Source: Flavobacteriales bacterium (lineage in GTDB: Bacteria > Bacteroidota > Bacteroidia > Flavobacteriales_E > Vicingaceae). From it: a DNA stretch of 64,000 nucleotides. Positions 35,081 to 44,584 of the stretch are shown in pieces (the first letter of the stretch is position 1; the number at the start of each line of letters is the position of its first letter). A model generated the notes under the pieces. That model ran no database searches and had not been told where the DNA came from. It saw nothing but the letters and a program-made list of their open reading frames with translations. Made by a program: the position numbers and the translations under genes. The stretch spans positions 62,001 through 126,000 of the forward strand of contig JADYZM010000019.1 in assembly GCA_020853105.1 (NCBI GenBank). The letters run 5' to 3'.

Positions 35081-35482
35081 TGGAGCCGGAGGGATTCGAA
35101 CCCTCGTCCAAACAAGGAATTAATAAGATTTCTTCATGCTTAGCTTTTATTCGATTGTTAGGTCAAAAACAAGCTAAAAGCTACCAATTTCTGACTTAAG
35201 CTTTAAAATTTTCGTCAATAAACCAAAGCAATTTATCAACTAGTTCAAAAGATGATACCTCATATTCAAGAATTAATGAACTGAACTCTTGAGAGATAAT
35301 GGTTCCGCACTACTGTTATTCATGCTGGAATTAAGGTTATCCGACTTGGTCGAGATTACGCAGCCATTGCATAGTTATTTTCGCCAGTTAGCGATTTGAG
35401 AGCCAATATTAACGAGCCAACTCACAATGCTCGACATGCTTACTTATCACTTCATCTTGATGTCAAAACCAAAAACGACCCC
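35081..35482 (-). ncRNA. ssrA: tmRNA (ssrA)
   Basis: Transfer-messenger RNA rescuing stalled ribosomes. In the minus sense the 3' end carries a T-arm GGGTTCGAATCCC and the acceptor strand CGGCTCC plus A at 35081; the 5' end is GGGGTCG at 35482, pairing with it over 7 bp (two wobbles). CCA is not encoded. The tag frame at 35385-35356 reads GGC GAA AAT AAC TAT GCA ATG GCT GCG TAA, i.e. GENNYAMAA, close to the GENNYALAA tag usual in flavobacteria. Length 402 nt is normal. Its T-arm could be mistaken for a tRNA gene. Confidence 0.96.
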
Positions 35483-35569
35483 AATATTTTCAAAGAACAA
35501 TACAAAATTACTTTTTTTAGTGTTAAAATACTTGCTTTATTTATTAATTTCGTCGCCAAGTATAACAAG

Positions 35570-36784
35570 ATGATTAAAATTGGTTTAATAAGAGAAGGGA
35601 AAAACCCACCGGATGAAAGAATACCTTTTTCTCCTGAACAAGTGCGTTATATTAATGTAAACTATCCCGATATTCAAGTTGTAGTTCAGACTAGTACTGT
35701 TCGAAGATTTAAAGACGAAGAATACATAAAACAAGGTGTTGAAGTTGTTGATAGTATTGAAGATTGTGATATTCTGATGGGTATTAAAGAAGTTCCAATC
35801 AATGATTTAATTGCAAATAAAACATACTACTTTTTTTCACATACAATTAAAAAGCAGATTTACAATAGAAAACTGTTGCAAGAATTAATTTCAAAAAAAA
35901 TTAAAATGGTTGACTATGAAACTTTGGTTGACCATAATGGTGCAAGGTTAATTGGGTTTGGTAAATACGCAGGCATTGTAGGTTGCTACAATTCGTTTTA
36001 TGCGTTCGGTCAACGCACCAAACAATTTGAGCTAAAAAGAGCCTATCAATGTAATGATAAAGCTGAAATGATTAAAGAAATGTCTAAAATCAAATTACCA
36101 AACAATTACAAAATAGTGATAACCGGTGGTGGAAGAGTTGCTTCAGGGATTTTAGAAATCTTAGACCATTTAAAAATTGAAAAAGTAAACCCTTCCGATT
36201 TTTTGACAAAGCAATACAACTATCCGGTTTTTACTCAACTTTTTCCTGACGACTACAATAAAAGAAAGGATAATCAACCTTTCACCCTACGAGAGTTTTA
36301 TGCAAATGCTTCAGGATTTGAGTCAAACTTCATGCAATATGCAAAAGTTTCAGACATGTATATCTCCGGGCATTTTTGGGGAAAGGGTTCTCCATTTATT
36401 ATTTCAAAAAATGACCTAAAGTCTCCTGACTTCAAAATAAAAGTTGTTGGAGACGTTAGCTGCGATATTGATGGACCAATTGCATGTACAATTAGACCTT
36501 CTAGCATTAAAGAGCCTTTATATGGTTATGATCCGACAACTGAAAAAGAAACAATAATTGACAACCCAAGCTCTATCACGGTAATGGCAATTGATAATTT
36601 GCCCTGTGAGTTACCAAAAGATGCTTCAATCAATTTTGGAAAAGAGTTTATCGAAAAAATATTACCTCATTTGATTAATGACAAAGAGAAAGTAATTGAA
36701 CGCGCTACCATCTGCAAAAACGGTGATTTAACTCCGCGTTATGAGTACCTTAGAGATTATGTAAATGGTGAAGTGAAAATATAA
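35570..36784 (+). CDS. NAD(P)-dependent oxidoreductase, alanine dehydrogenase/saccharopine dehydrogenase-like
   Basis: 404-residue cytosolic dehydrogenase. Begins MIKIGLIREGKNPPDERIPF, the N-terminal AlaDH/PNT/LYS1 catalytic domain (Arg and Lys pattern binding the substrate carboxylate), then VDYETLVDHNGARLIGFGKY near 115-134 and the Rossmann loop VITGGGRVASGILEIL near 180. The C-terminal part has VVGDVSCDIDGPIACTIR. The substrate is uncertain: alanine, saccharopine or another amino acid. An upstream in-frame extension from 35396 would run into the tmRNA gene and is rejected. The ATG at 35570 fits the family N-terminus. It stands alone on the plus strand. Confidence 0.82.
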   Translation: MIKIGLIREGKNPPDERIPFSPEQVRYINVNYPDIQVVVQTSTVRRFKDEEYIKQGVEVVDSIEDCDILMGIKEVPINDLIANKTYYFFSHTIKKQIYNRKLLQELISKKIKMVDYETLVDHNGARLIGFGKYAGIVGCYNSFYAFGQRTKQFELKRAYQCNDKAEMIKEMSKIKLPNNYKIVITGGGRVASGILEILDHLKIEKVNPSDFLTKQYNYPVFTQLFPDDYNKRKDNQPFTLREFYANASGFESNFMQYAKVSDMYISGHFWGKGSPFIISKNDLKSPDFKIKVVGDVSCDIDGPIACTIRPSSIKEPLYGYDPTTEKETIIDNPSSITVMAIDNLPCELPKDASINFGKEFIEKILPHLINDKEKVIERATICKNGDLTPRYEYLRDYVNGEVKI

Positions 36785-36807
36785 TTTTCACAAGAGATAC
36801 AATAGTG

Positions 36808-37767
36808 TTATTTTCCTATTATTGACTTTATTTTATACAGCCATCTCAACAATGTTGAGTTGTTTTTATGAATTTCAAAATAAGGAATTTGTTTGCCACC
36901 AAAAGCCCTAAAATACCGTTCAATAGATTCAATCATACTACCTTCAAAATTAAAAGCCTTTGTTCTATGTTTTGATCTTTTAATTGCTTCCCACAATAAC
37001 AAGCTCATAGAACCGGTAGTTTTAAAATTCGAGTTTGTTGCTCCGGTTAAATAATATGCCGATTCACTATCCCAAACATAAAACAAAACAGAATGGATTT
37101 GATTGTCAGTATCTTTTGCAATTAATATTTCACCACAGTTATTTTTTTTACAGTATTCGGCTATCCTCGTTAAAAGGTCTTTTGATATCAGATTTTTTTC
37201 ACTTTTTTCAGTAAAAAAATCTAAAAGGAATTGAAATAAATCTTCAATTTTTTCAGTATTTTCAATAGTTAGAACCAATTCTGCTTTTTTAATTTCTCTT
37301 CTGATATTACCCCTGAATTCATAATATATTCTTTCTAAATCTGTTAATTCTTCAATTATATAGGTATATCGAGTGGTTTGACTGTATCCTTTCCAATAAA
37401 ACGGCAGCCAATTAGTAAAGCTTGGAAAAAATTTCTGTCTGAAATCGTCAACATTGGGTAATTTTTCAATCAAAGTTGTGATTGCTTCTTTTTCAAAACT
37501 TAACTGATTTGTGTATTTCAGTTCATCTGGATATTTTAACCAAATCCCTTGATAAGGAGTTAATGGTGGAATAACAATCAATTTAAAATTGTGCTTAACA
37601 ACAATATAATAGGGTAAAAATCCAATAACTTCATTCCCAGATTCTAATAATGAAACTCCCCAACAATCATTATCAAAAATCGTATCATACCAATCATAAC
37701 GTTGAAACAAAGGAATAGTTGGATTTTCTAAACACAGTTTTTTATATTTTTCTTTCTCAAGTTTCAT
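36808..37767 (-). CDS. FemAB/GNAT-like acyl- or aminoacyltransferase
   Basis: 319-residue cytosolic protein with the two-lobed GNAT-like fold of the FemAB/BioF2-type group: FQRYDWYDTIFDNDCWGVSL and EVIGFLPYYIV in the first half, FRGNIRREIKKAELVLTIEN in the middle (the RRxIkkA pattern of this group), and a second half with ILIAKDTDNQIHSVLFYVWD, AYYLTGATNSN and FNFEGSMIESIERYFRAFGG near the end. Members build peptidoglycan bridges or modify sugars and lipids. The substrate is not deducible. The ATG at 37767 (MKLEKEKYKKLC) is preferred over a TTG at 37779. No operon partner. Confidence 0.75.
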   Translation of the reverse strand: MKLEKEKYKKLCLENPTIPLFQRYDWYDTIFDNDCWGVSLLESGNEVIGFLPYYIVVKHNFKLIVIPPLTPYQGIWLKYPDELKYTNQLSFEKEAITTLIEKLPNVDDFRQKFFPSFTNWLPFYWKGYSQTTRYTYIIEELTDLERIYYEFRGNIRREIKKAELVLTIENTEKIEDLFQFLLDFFTEKSEKNLISKDLLTRIAEYCKKNNCGEILIAKDTDNQIHSVLFYVWDSESAYYLTGATNSNFKTTGSMSLLLWEAIKRSKHRTKAFNFEGSMIESIERYFRAFGGKQIPYFEIHKNNSTLLRWLYKIKSIIGK

Positions 37768-37824
37768 AAAGTTTTCCAAAAATAGTTTAAAAATTAAAAA
37801 CCATGATAAACAGTATTTATTTTA

Positions 37825-37832
37825 TAATTTTG
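37825..37832 (+). promoter_or_regulatory. TAnnTTTG -7 box upstream of pdhB
   Basis: TAATTTTG ending 23 nt upstream of the ATG matches the Bacteroidota -7 consensus. No matching -33 TTTG is visible, so the strength is uncertain. Confidence 0.5.
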
Positions 37833-37855
37833 CCCATTATCAAACTCAAATAGAA

Positions 37856-38836
37856 ATGAGAGAAATTCAATTTAGAGAAGCATTAAACGAAGCCATGTGC
37901 GAAGAGATGAGAAGAGATAACTCAATTGTTTTATTGGGTGAAGAGGTTGCAGAATATAATGGTGCATATAAAGTTAGCAAAGGTATGCTAGACGAATTTG
38001 GTCCGAAAAGAATAATTGATACGCCGATAGCAGAAAATGGATTTTCAGGGATTGCTGTTGGTGCTGCTATGAATGGTTTAAGACCTATTGTAGAGTTCAT
38101 GACATGGAACTTTTCATTGGTAGCAATAGACCAAATAGTAAATAACGCTGCTAAAATGTATAACATGTCAGGCGGTCAGATAAATATTCCAATTGTGTTC
38201 AGAGGAGCTACTGGCTCTGCAGGTCAGCTTGCTGCTACTCACTCTCAAGATTTTGCAAATTGGTATGCCAATTGTCCCGGTTTAAAAGTAATACAACCGT
38301 CAAACCCTGCAGATGCTAAAGGTTTACTAAAATCAGCCATTAGAGATAACGATCCAGTTGTTTTTATGGAGTCTGAGCAAATGTATGGCGATAAAGGCAT
38401 GGTACCGGACGGAGAATATATTATACCAATTGGTGTTGCAGATGTTGTAAAAAAAGGAAAAGATGTTACAATTGCCGGATTTGGTAAGATGATGAAGATA
38501 GTAAAAACAGCGGCAGAAGAATTAGAAAAAATGGGAATTAGTGCTGAAGTAATCGACTTAAGAACACTTCGCCCAATTGATTATCCAACAATTATTGAAT
38601 CTGTAAAGAAAACAAACCGATTGGTATTTGTTGAAGAATCATGGCCTTTAGGAAGCTTTTCGTCTGAAATTACATATAAAGTTCAACGAGAAGCATTTGA
38701 TTATTTAGATTCTCCGGTTATAAGAGTAACAGGAGCTGATGTTCCAATGAGTTTCTCAATGCCATTGATAGAAGCTTATCTTCCTAATACTGAGAAAATA
38801 ATTAAAGCAGTAAAACAAGTGCTTTATAAAAATTGA
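37856..38836 (+). CDS. pdhB: Pyruvate dehydrogenase E1 component, beta subunit
   Basis: 326-residue thiamine-diphosphate-dependent subunit. Begins MREIQFREALNEAMCEEMRR; key segments are LLGEEVAEYNGAYKVSKGML, DTPIAENGFSGIAVGAAMNG, VEFMTWNFSLVAIDQIVNNA and FVEESWPLGSFSSEI. Together with the alpha subunit it decarboxylates pyruvate for acetyl-CoA formation. Alpha and E2 genes are not in the window, so the complex is encoded in scattered units. The PDH rather than branched-chain assignment rests on overall resemblance. It is preceded by a TAnnTTTG promoter box and followed by a hairpin at 38877-38901. Confidence 0.92.
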   Translation: MREIQFREALNEAMCEEMRRDNSIVLLGEEVAEYNGAYKVSKGMLDEFGPKRIIDTPIAENGFSGIAVGAAMNGLRPIVEFMTWNFSLVAIDQIVNNAAKMYNMSGGQINIPIVFRGATGSAGQLAATHSQDFANWYANCPGLKVIQPSNPADAKGLLKSAIRDNDPVVFMESEQMYGDKGMVPDGEYIIPIGVADVVKKGKDVTIAGFGKMMKIVKTAAEELEKMGISAEVIDLRTLRPIDYPTIIESVKKTNRLVFVEESWPLGSFSSEITYKVQREAFDYLDSPVIRVTGADVPMSFSMPLIEAYLPNTEKIIKAVKQVLYKN

Positions 38837-38876
38837 CTCTGTAAAGCTCATCAATAAATGTTATTTTATAATTCAC

Positions 38877-38901
38877 TGATACCTTGAAATTTCAGGTATC
38901 A
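38877..38901 (+). terminator. Hairpin between pdhB and hppA
   Basis: TGATACCT (38877-38884) pairs perfectly with AGGTATCA (38894-38901), and the loop itself contains GAAATTTC. No T run follows, so it is a weak terminator or mRNA-stabilising structure. Confidence 0.4.
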
Positions 38902-38952
38902 ATTACCATGAAATAATTTCTACTTAACTGTGCTTTATAAATTATAATTCTA

Positions 38953-38960
38953 TATTTTTG
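38953..38960 (+). promoter_or_regulatory. TAnnTTTG -7 box upstream of the pyrophosphatase gene
   Basis: TATTTTTG matches the Bacteroidota -7 consensus and lies 52 nt upstream of the ATG at 39013. The -33 region has CTTT in place of TTTG. Confidence 0.45.
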
Positions 38961-39012
38961 CCGACTTTAAAAATTTTAATAAAGAAAAACTCATAAAATA
39001 TATACTTAAATT

Positions 39013-41736
39013 ATGGAATCAAATCTAGTGTTAATACCGATTGCTTTAGCTATTCTTGGCTTGTTGTTCATGTTTATTAAAATGGCATGGGTAAAAAAAC
39101 AAAACCCAGGTAATGAAAAAATGCAAGAAATTTCCAAAAACATTAAAGAAGGAGCTATGGCATTTTTGAGTGCCGAATATAAATTGCTTGCAATTTTTGT
39201 GCTTATAGCATCGGTAGCTTTGTTTGGTGTTTCTACTGTTGTAGAAACCACAAGTTGGTTGATAGTTCCAGCTTTTATAATTGGTGCTATATTTTCAGCA
39301 CTTGCCGGTAATATCGGAATGCGTATTGCCACCGACTCTAATTCAAGAACAACTGAAGCAGCAAAAACCAGTTTACCAAACGCATTAAAAGTTTCTTTTG
39401 GCGGTGGTACTGTCATGGGATTAGGTGTTGCAGGACTGGCAGTTTTAGGTCTTAGCTTATTTTTTATGGCTTTCATGAAAATGTTCATCACGGGAACAGA
39501 AAATTTCTACATTGAAATGACAATTGTATTGGAAGCTTTAGCCGGTTTTTCACTTGGTGCAGAATCAATTGCTTTATTTGCACGTGTGGGTGGTGGTATT
39601 TATACAAAAGCTGCAGATGTTGGTGCAGACTTAGTTGGAAAAGTAGAAGCAGGAATACCAGAAGACGACCCAAGGAACCCAGCAACAATTGCTGACAATG
39701 TTGGTGATAACGTTGGCGATGTGGCTGGTATGGGAGCAGATTTATTTGGTTCATACGTTGCAACCGTTTTAGCTTCAATGGTTTTAGGGAATTATATTAT
39801 AAAAGACATGAGCGATACCGCAGGTAGTCAATTCACTGATGCTTTTGGCGGAATTGGACCTATATTGTTGCCAATAATGATTGCAGGTGTTGGAATCGTA
39901 GCATCTATTATAGGTACATTCTTTGTAAGCATCAAAAACAACGATGCAAAAGAAGCTCAAGTACAACGAGCTTTAGATTTAGGCAATTGGACAGCCATAA
40001 TAATCACATTAATAGCAAGCTATTTCTTAATAGATTATATGTTGCCAAATACTATTTCAATGAAATTCTTTGGTGAAGGAATAAAAGAAATTCCATCAAT
40101 ACATGTATTTTACTCATCAATTATAGGCTTAGCTGTTGGTGCGCTAATCTCAATGGTTACAGCACATTTTACAAGCTTAGGAAAAAAACCTGTTCTAGAC
40201 ATAGTTCAAAACTCATCAACTGGAGCTGCAACTAATATTATTGCCGGATTAGCAGTAGGAATGAAATCTACATTCTCATCGGTATTATTATTTGCTGCTG
40301 CAATTTATGGTTCGTATGAATTAGCCGGTTTTTATGGAGTTGCTTTAGCAGCATCTGCCATGATGGCAACAACAGCCATGCAATTAGCTATTGATGCTTT
40401 TGGACCAATAGCCGACAACGCAGGTGGAGTTGCTGAAATGAGTGAACTGCCAAAAGAAGTTAGACAAAGAACAGATGTACTCGACTCTGTTGGAAATACT
40501 ACTGCTGCTGTAGGAAAAGGTTTTGCAATTGCATCAGCTGCTTTAACAGCACTTGCACTTTTTGCTGCTTACGTAACATTCACAGGAATAGACGGCATCA
40601 ACATATTTAAAGCAGACGTATTAGCTGCTCTGTTTGTAGGTGGAATGATTCCAGTTGTTTTTTCTGCACTTGCAATGAAATCCGTTGGAAAAGCAGCAAT
40701 GGATATGGTGATGGAAGTTAGAAGACAATTTAAAGAAATCCCTGGAATCATGGAAGGCACAGGAAGACCTGAATACGGTAAGTGTGTAGAAATTTCAACA
40801 AAAGCAGCACTAAGAGAAATGATGTTGCCGGGAGCTCTTACAATACTTACACCTATAATAATAGGACTCTTATTTGGTGCAGAACCACTTGGTGGATATA
40901 TGGCAGGTGTTTGTGTTTCAGGTGTAATGTGGGCTATTTTCCAAAATAATGCAGGTGGTGCTTGGGACAACGCAAAAAAATCATTTGAAGCAGGTGTTTT
41001 AATTAATGGACAAATGACATTTAAAGGATCTGATGCACATAAAGCTGCTGTAACAGGTGACACAGTGGGCGACCCATTCAAAGACACTTCAGGTCCTTCA
41101 ATGAATATTTTAATTAAATTAACTTGTCTTGTTGGATTAGTAATAGCTCCTATTTTAGGAAATCATTCAACTATAGAACCTACACAAGATATAAAAACTG
41201 AAGAGACTGTAATTGTTGAACCTGCAGTTACTGCAAACTCAACTAATATAATCAAATGGGTTGGTAGAAAAGTAGGAGGTGCTCATGATGGAACAGCAAG
41301 CGTAAAGAATTATACCTTTGAAATAAAAGATGGAAAATTACTTGGTGAATTCGTTATAGATATGAATTCAATAGTATGTTTAGATGTAAAAGACGCAAAT
41401 GACAACAAAGATTTGGTTGATCATTTAAAAAATGAAGATTTCTTCAATACAACCACTTTTCCTGAAGCAAAATTTGTAATTACAAATTCTGAAATAGACA
41501 AAGAAGATACTACTTATTATCAAGTCAAAGGAAATTTAACAATCAAAAACATAACCAATGAAATTGAATTTCCTGTGCAAGTAACCAATAATAATGGTAA
41601 ATATACTGTTGCGGCTGCATTTGCATTTGACAGAACCCAATTTGATATCAAATACGGTTCAAAATCAATAATAAGTAAAATTGCAGGCAAATTTATTTAC
41701 GATGAAATAGAAATTTCGGGTGAATGGAACTTTTAA
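39013..41736 (+). CDS. hppA: Membrane-bound ion-translocating pyrophosphatase fused to a C-terminal YceI domain
   Basis: 907-residue protein. Residues 1 to about 715 are a complete membrane pyrophosphatase (about 16 helices) with the PPi site [37 protein letters not shown] and DNAGGVAEM. The motif [10 protein letters not shown] has Ala where K+-independent enzymes have Lys, so a K+-dependent type is likely. Whether it moves H+ or Na+ is undecided. A Glu/Thr-rich linker (about 716-742) leads to a YceI domain (743-907: [51 protein letters not shown]). YceI proteins bind polyisoprenoids in the periplasm, and the pyrophosphatase C-terminus faces that side, so the topology is consistent. The frame is continuous. 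I am not sure this fusion has been described. Confidence 0.93.
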   Translation: MESNLVLIPIALAILGLLFMFIKMAWVKKQNPGNEKMQEISKNIKEGAMAFLSAEYKLLAIFVLIASVALFGVSTVVETTSWLIVPAFIIGAIFSALAGNIGMRIATDSNSRTTEAAKTSLPNALKVSFGGGTVMGLGVAGLAVLGLSLFFMAFMKMFITGTENFYIEMTIVLEALAGFSLGAESIALFARVGGGIYTKAADVGADLVGKVEAGIPEDDPRNPATIADNVGDNVGDVAGMGADLFGSYVATVLASMVLGNYIIKDMSDTAGSQFTDAFGGIGPILLPIMIAGVGIVASIIGTFFVSIKNNDAKEAQVQRALDLGNWTAIIITLIASYFLIDYMLPNTISMKFFGEGIKEIPSIHVFYSSIIGLAVGALISMVTAHFTSLGKKPVLDIVQNSSTGAATNIIAGLAVGMKSTFSSVLLFAAAIYGSYELAGFYGVALAASAMMATTAMQLAIDAFGPIADNAGGVAEMSELPKEVRQRTDVLDSVGNTTAAVGKGFAIASAALTALALFAAYVTFTGIDGINIFKADVLAALFVGGMIPVVFSALAMKSVGKAAMDMVMEVRRQFKEIPGIMEGTGRPEYGKCVEISTKAALREMMLPGALTILTPIIIGLLFGAEPLGGYMAGVCVSGVMWAIFQNNAGGAWDNAKKSFEAGVLINGQMTFKGSDAHKAAVTGDTVGDPFKDTSGPSMNILIKLTCLVGLVIAPILGNHSTIEPTQDIKTEETVIVEPAVTANSTNIIKWVGRKVGGAHDGTASVKNYTFEIKDGKLLGEFVIDMNSIVCLDVKDANDNKDLVDHLKNEDFFNTTTFPEAKFVITNSEIDKEDTTYYQVKGNLTIKNITNEIEFPVQVTNNNGKYTVAAAFAFDRTQFDIKYGSKSIISKIAGKFIYDEIEISGEWNF

Positions 41737-41934
41737 TTTGATAAAAGACAAGAAAAATAAAGAAGAAAAAAGCCAAAAATTGATACAATTAATGTTAAAT
41801 ATACGTTATTTTCAAAAAAATAATTCTTGCAACAGTTAAATTAAAAACACCAAGAACGAGTAGAATCAAATGGGTTGTGAGTTATCAACAGTGTGTTAAT
41901 ATCTTTCAACAATTGTTAATAAAATAAAAAAAAA

Positions 41935-41967
41935 TTTGCACAGATTAAAAAAAATGTTGTAAGTTTG
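41935..41967 (+). promoter_or_regulatory. Consensus flavobacterial promoter of the outer-membrane protein gene
   Basis: TTTG at 41935-41938 and TAAGTTTG at 41960-41967, 21 nt apart, match the Bacteroidota promoter consensus fully. The box lies 55 nt upstream of the ATG in an AT-rich 286-nt leader region, consistent with high expression of an abundant outer-membrane protein. The rest of 41737-41934 contains no gene. Confidence 0.75.
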
Positions 41968-42022
41968 TCGCAAACTAAAAATTAAATTAAAAATTAAAAA
42001 GTTTAACTAAAAACAATTAAAA

Positions 42023-42871
42023 ATGAAAAAAAGATTATTATTCGTAGCTGCTATTTTTACTGCTACAGCAACATTCGCTCAGGATGGATTAACATCTAAA
42101 AAAGGTGAAGCTTATTTACCAGAAGCTGGTGATTGGGCTTTAGGTTTTGATGCTAACCCATTTATTAACTACGCTGGTAACCTATTTAATGGTAATACTG
42201 GTAATGGTATCGGTGCAGGTGCTACTTGGTTTGCTCCAAACGCTGCTATCTATGGTAAAATGTTTAAAGATGAAAAAACTGCTTATAGAGCAATGCTTAG
42301 ATTAGGATTTGGTTCTACAACAGTGGGTACAATAGTGGATTTATATGCTAACCCATCTGATTTAGATACTAAAGAATACACTAACGAAACTTCTACATCT
42401 TACAACCAAATTATTTTAGGTGGTGGTATCGAAAAAAGAAGAGGTAATACAAGAATTCAAGGTATCTACGGTGGTCAATTATTTATTGGCTTCGGTGGTG
42501 GTTCTACTGAAAACACTTACGGTTTAGCACTAAGTGATTCATCAGTATTAGCTAACATGAGTGACCCTAATTTTCCAACAACTAGAATTACTAAAGTTGA
42601 AAATGGTTCTACATTTATGTTAGGAATTCAAGGTTTCATCGGTGTTGAATGGTTCTTTGCTCCAAAAGTATCTTTAGGTGCTGAATATGCTTGGGGATTA
42701 TCAATGTCTTCAACAGGAGAAGGTAAAACAACTACTGAAACTTGGGGAATTGCACCAGGTGCATCAACTACATCTTTGATTACTAAAACATCTACTACTG
42801 GAAAATCAAGTACTTTTGGTCTTGACAACTCAGTTTCTGGTGGTAGAATTTCAATCAACTTCCACTTCTAA
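42023..42871 (+). CDS. Outer-membrane beta-barrel protein
   Basis: 282-residue protein with a clear signal peptide (LLFVAAIFTATATFAQ) and a barrel of alternating, Gly/aromatic-rich strands: GDWALGFDANPFINYAG, YRAMLRLGFGSTTVG, GIYGGQLFIGFGGGS, FIGVEWFFAPKVSLGAEYAW, and the terminal strand GRISINFHF ending in Phe. No plug, OmpA or TonB-box domain. Codon use is simple and repetitive (GGT, GCT, ACT), as in highly expressed genes. A consensus promoter precedes it and a strong terminator follows, so it is a monocistronic, abundant porin-like or structural barrel. Specific function unknown. Confidence 0.85.
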   Translation: MKKRLLFVAAIFTATATFAQDGLTSKKGEAYLPEAGDWALGFDANPFINYAGNLFNGNTGNGIGAGATWFAPNAAIYGKMFKDEKTAYRAMLRLGFGSTTVGTIVDLYANPSDLDTKEYTNETSTSYNQIILGGGIEKRRGNTRIQGIYGGQLFIGFGGGSTENTYGLALSDSSVLANMSDPNFPTTRITKVENGSTFMLGIQGFIGVEWFFAPKVSLGAEYAWGLSMSSTGEGKTTTETWGIAPGASTTSLITKTSTTGKSSTFGLDNSVSGGRISINFHF

Positions 42872-42900
42872 GATTAACTCTTAGTTAAAGAATTAAAAAA

Positions 42901-42925
42901 CCCTCGCAATGCGAGGGTTTTTTTT
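42901..42925 (+). terminator. Strong Rho-independent terminator
   Basis: Perfect hairpin CCCTCGC-AAT-GCGAGGG (42901-42917) followed by T8, and preceded by A6, so it can stop transcripts of the barrel gene and possibly the convergent kinase gene. Confidence 0.95.
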
Positions 42926-43060
42926 GTTATAAAATTTCGTGAAAATTTTTAAAGAAAATAATTGTGCTTGTTGCTAACGTAAAAAAGATTAAACATTCCA
43001 TCATCAAATCCACGATAGAATAAAATCTAATTATTCGCTAGAGAAGTTATTTGATAATCT

Positions 43061-43684
43061 TTATTTCGATTTGAAAAGTCCGTGCAACTGGGCGTCTATG
43101 CTATTAATAATAATACCCAAATCTTCCGGTTTTTCAGAAAAGTTATTAGTATCTACATCCACCACAAGAATCTTTCCTTGGTCATACGTTGATATCCACG
43201 CTTCATACCTGTCGTTCAATCTTTTTAAATAATCCAAACGAATACTTTCTTCATAATCTCTACCTCTTTTCTGTATTTGATTAACCAGAGTTGAAACAGA
43301 AGCTCGTAGATAAATTAACAAATCCGGTGGATTGATAAAAGATTCTTGAAGTTTGAATAACGAAAAATAGGTTTCAAAATCTCTTGAAGTCATCAACCCC
43401 ATAGAATGAAGATTAGGTGCAAAAATATATGCATCTTCATATAGAGTTCTATCCTGAATAGTTGGTTTTTTTGATTTTGAAATTTCTTGAATTTTACTAA
43501 TTCTACTGGTTAAATAATATACTTGAAGGTTGAATGACCATCGTTGCATATCGTTATAAAAATCATTCAGATACGGGTTGTCATCAACATCTTCAAAATG
43601 AGTTTCCCAATGGTAATGTTTTGCTAATAAGTTGGTGAGAGTTGTTTTTCCCGAACCTATATTTCCAGCTACCGCTACTAACAT
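43061..43684 (-). CDS. Deoxynucleoside kinase
   Basis: 207-residue cytosolic kinase of the dCK/dGK/dAK family that phosphorylates deoxynucleosides in the salvage pathway. P-loop GNIGSGKTTL at 7-16, the ERS/DRTLYEDAYIFA catalytic segment (QDRTLYEDAYIF near 77-88), and the LID-like RKRGRDYEESIRLDYLKRLN-type region, here QKRGRDYEESIRLDYLKRLN. Which base it prefers is not deducible. It might recover deoxynucleosides from DNA taken up by the scavenging locus; that is only an idea. It stands alone behind the terminator at 42901. Confidence 0.92.
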   Translation of the reverse strand: MLVAVAGNIGSGKTTLTNLLAKHYHWETHFEDVDDNPYLNDFYNDMQRWSFNLQVYYLTSRISKIQEISKSKKPTIQDRTLYEDAYIFAPNLHSMGLMTSRDFETYFSLFKLQESFINPPDLLIYLRASVSTLVNQIQKRGRDYEESIRLDYLKRLNDRYEAWISTYDQGKILVVDVDTNNFSEKPEDLGIIINSIDAQLHGLFKSK

Positions 43685-43770
43685 AATTCTAATTTTTTTG
43701 AAAGACTAAAAATACAAAAAAAATACAGAACAATATCTTATAAAATTAACGATTGAAAAAAAAGAAATAA

Positions 43771-44553
43771 TTATTGAATCGACTCAATTGTTAACTCATT
43801 GTTTTCATTTACAATATAAATGGTATTGTTTTCAATTCTAACTGATTTTACAAAGTCGTAAATTTCAGGTTTATACGTGCTTTTTTCTAGAGTTAAAAAA
43901 TCATAGCTTTCAATTTGTTTTGCAGAATTCACGTAAATCAAAAATTTTTCTTTTACCTGGAATGTTTTAAGACCAAGTATTGGTATTGTTTTTATATACG
44001 TGCCATAAATATCAAAAACCAATATACCTTTCCCAAAGTCATTTAAGTATAATCTATTGTTGTATTCTGTCATAAAATTCGGCTGAATATCAATATTTAA
44101 CAAATTTTTGATATGAGGAGATGAATTGGTAATTGTATTATTTTCTATTCTGTACAGTTGAAATTTAAGTGGATTATAAAACCAAATAGAATTATTGTAT
44201 GAAGCACAAACCAAAGAGGTTTCTTCTAAACTAACTTCATTTATTTCTGCTTCCTTAATCCATTCCGAAAGATTATTATCCAATAGAGTTATTTTTGAAA
44301 AATCTTTATAAAAAACTATAATTTTTAGTGGATTAGATGCATCAACACTCGAAATTTTACCAAGTAAATTGTTGCTGTATGAATATAATTTGTGGCTATT
44401 CTTGTCGTATTTTATAACTTGATTGTTAGTGATGTCGAAAAAATTACCGTTGATATCAGTTGTAAAAATCTCACCTTTTAATATAGTTTCGTTGGATTGG
44501 GTAAACCCAAAAAAACTTTTAAAAATTAATGTTAAAACTATAAAATGTTTCAT
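43771..44553 (-). CDS. Exported protein of unknown function, beta-propeller-like
   Basis: 260-residue protein with a signal peptide (MKHFIVLTLIFKSFFGFTQ) followed by repeated short strands such as NQVIKYDKNSHKLYSYSNNL, LLDNNLSEWIKEAEI, NTITNSSPHIKNLLNID, RLYLNDFGKGILVFDIYGTY and NTIYIVNENNELTIE, resembling an NHL/YncE-like propeller. No catalytic motif and no sorting domain, so it is probably periplasmic. It is 31 nt downstream of the GH3-like gene on the same strand, which suggests a shared transcript. I do not recognise a family. Confidence 0.65.
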   Translation of the reverse strand: MKHFIVLTLIFKSFFGFTQSNETILKGEIFTTDINGNFFDITNNQVIKYDKNSHKLYSYSNNLLGKISSVDASNPLKIIVFYKDFSKITLLDNNLSEWIKEAEINEVSLEETSLVCASYNNSIWFYNPLKFQLYRIENNTITNSSPHIKNLLNIDIQPNFMTEYNNRLYLNDFGKGILVFDIYGTYIKTIPILGLKTFQVKEKFLIYVNSAKQIESYDFLTLEKSTYKPEIYDFVKSVRIENNTIYIVNENNELTIESIQ

Positions 44554-44584
44554 GTCTGGCTAATATTTGTGTGTATATCAATAG

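Noticed and set aside
35081-35110. tRNA-like T-arm and acceptor sequence
   Set aside because: It is the 3' end of tmRNA, as the 5' half, tag frame and acceptor pairing show; no separate tRNA.
35396-35569. N-terminal extension of the AlaDH-like gene
   Set aside because: The extension lies within and just beside the tmRNA 5' part and has no family similarity; the ATG at 35570 starts exactly at the family N-terminus.
40569-41087. 172-codon minus-strand frame inside the pyrophosphatase gene
   Set aside because: Shadow of the strongly supported plus-strand protein; no domain or start support.
41882-41890. TTATCAACA resembling a DnaA box, in the AT-rich leader of the barrel gene
   Set aside because: A single near-match, no cluster of boxes and no dnaA/dnaN neighbour; no support for a replication origin.
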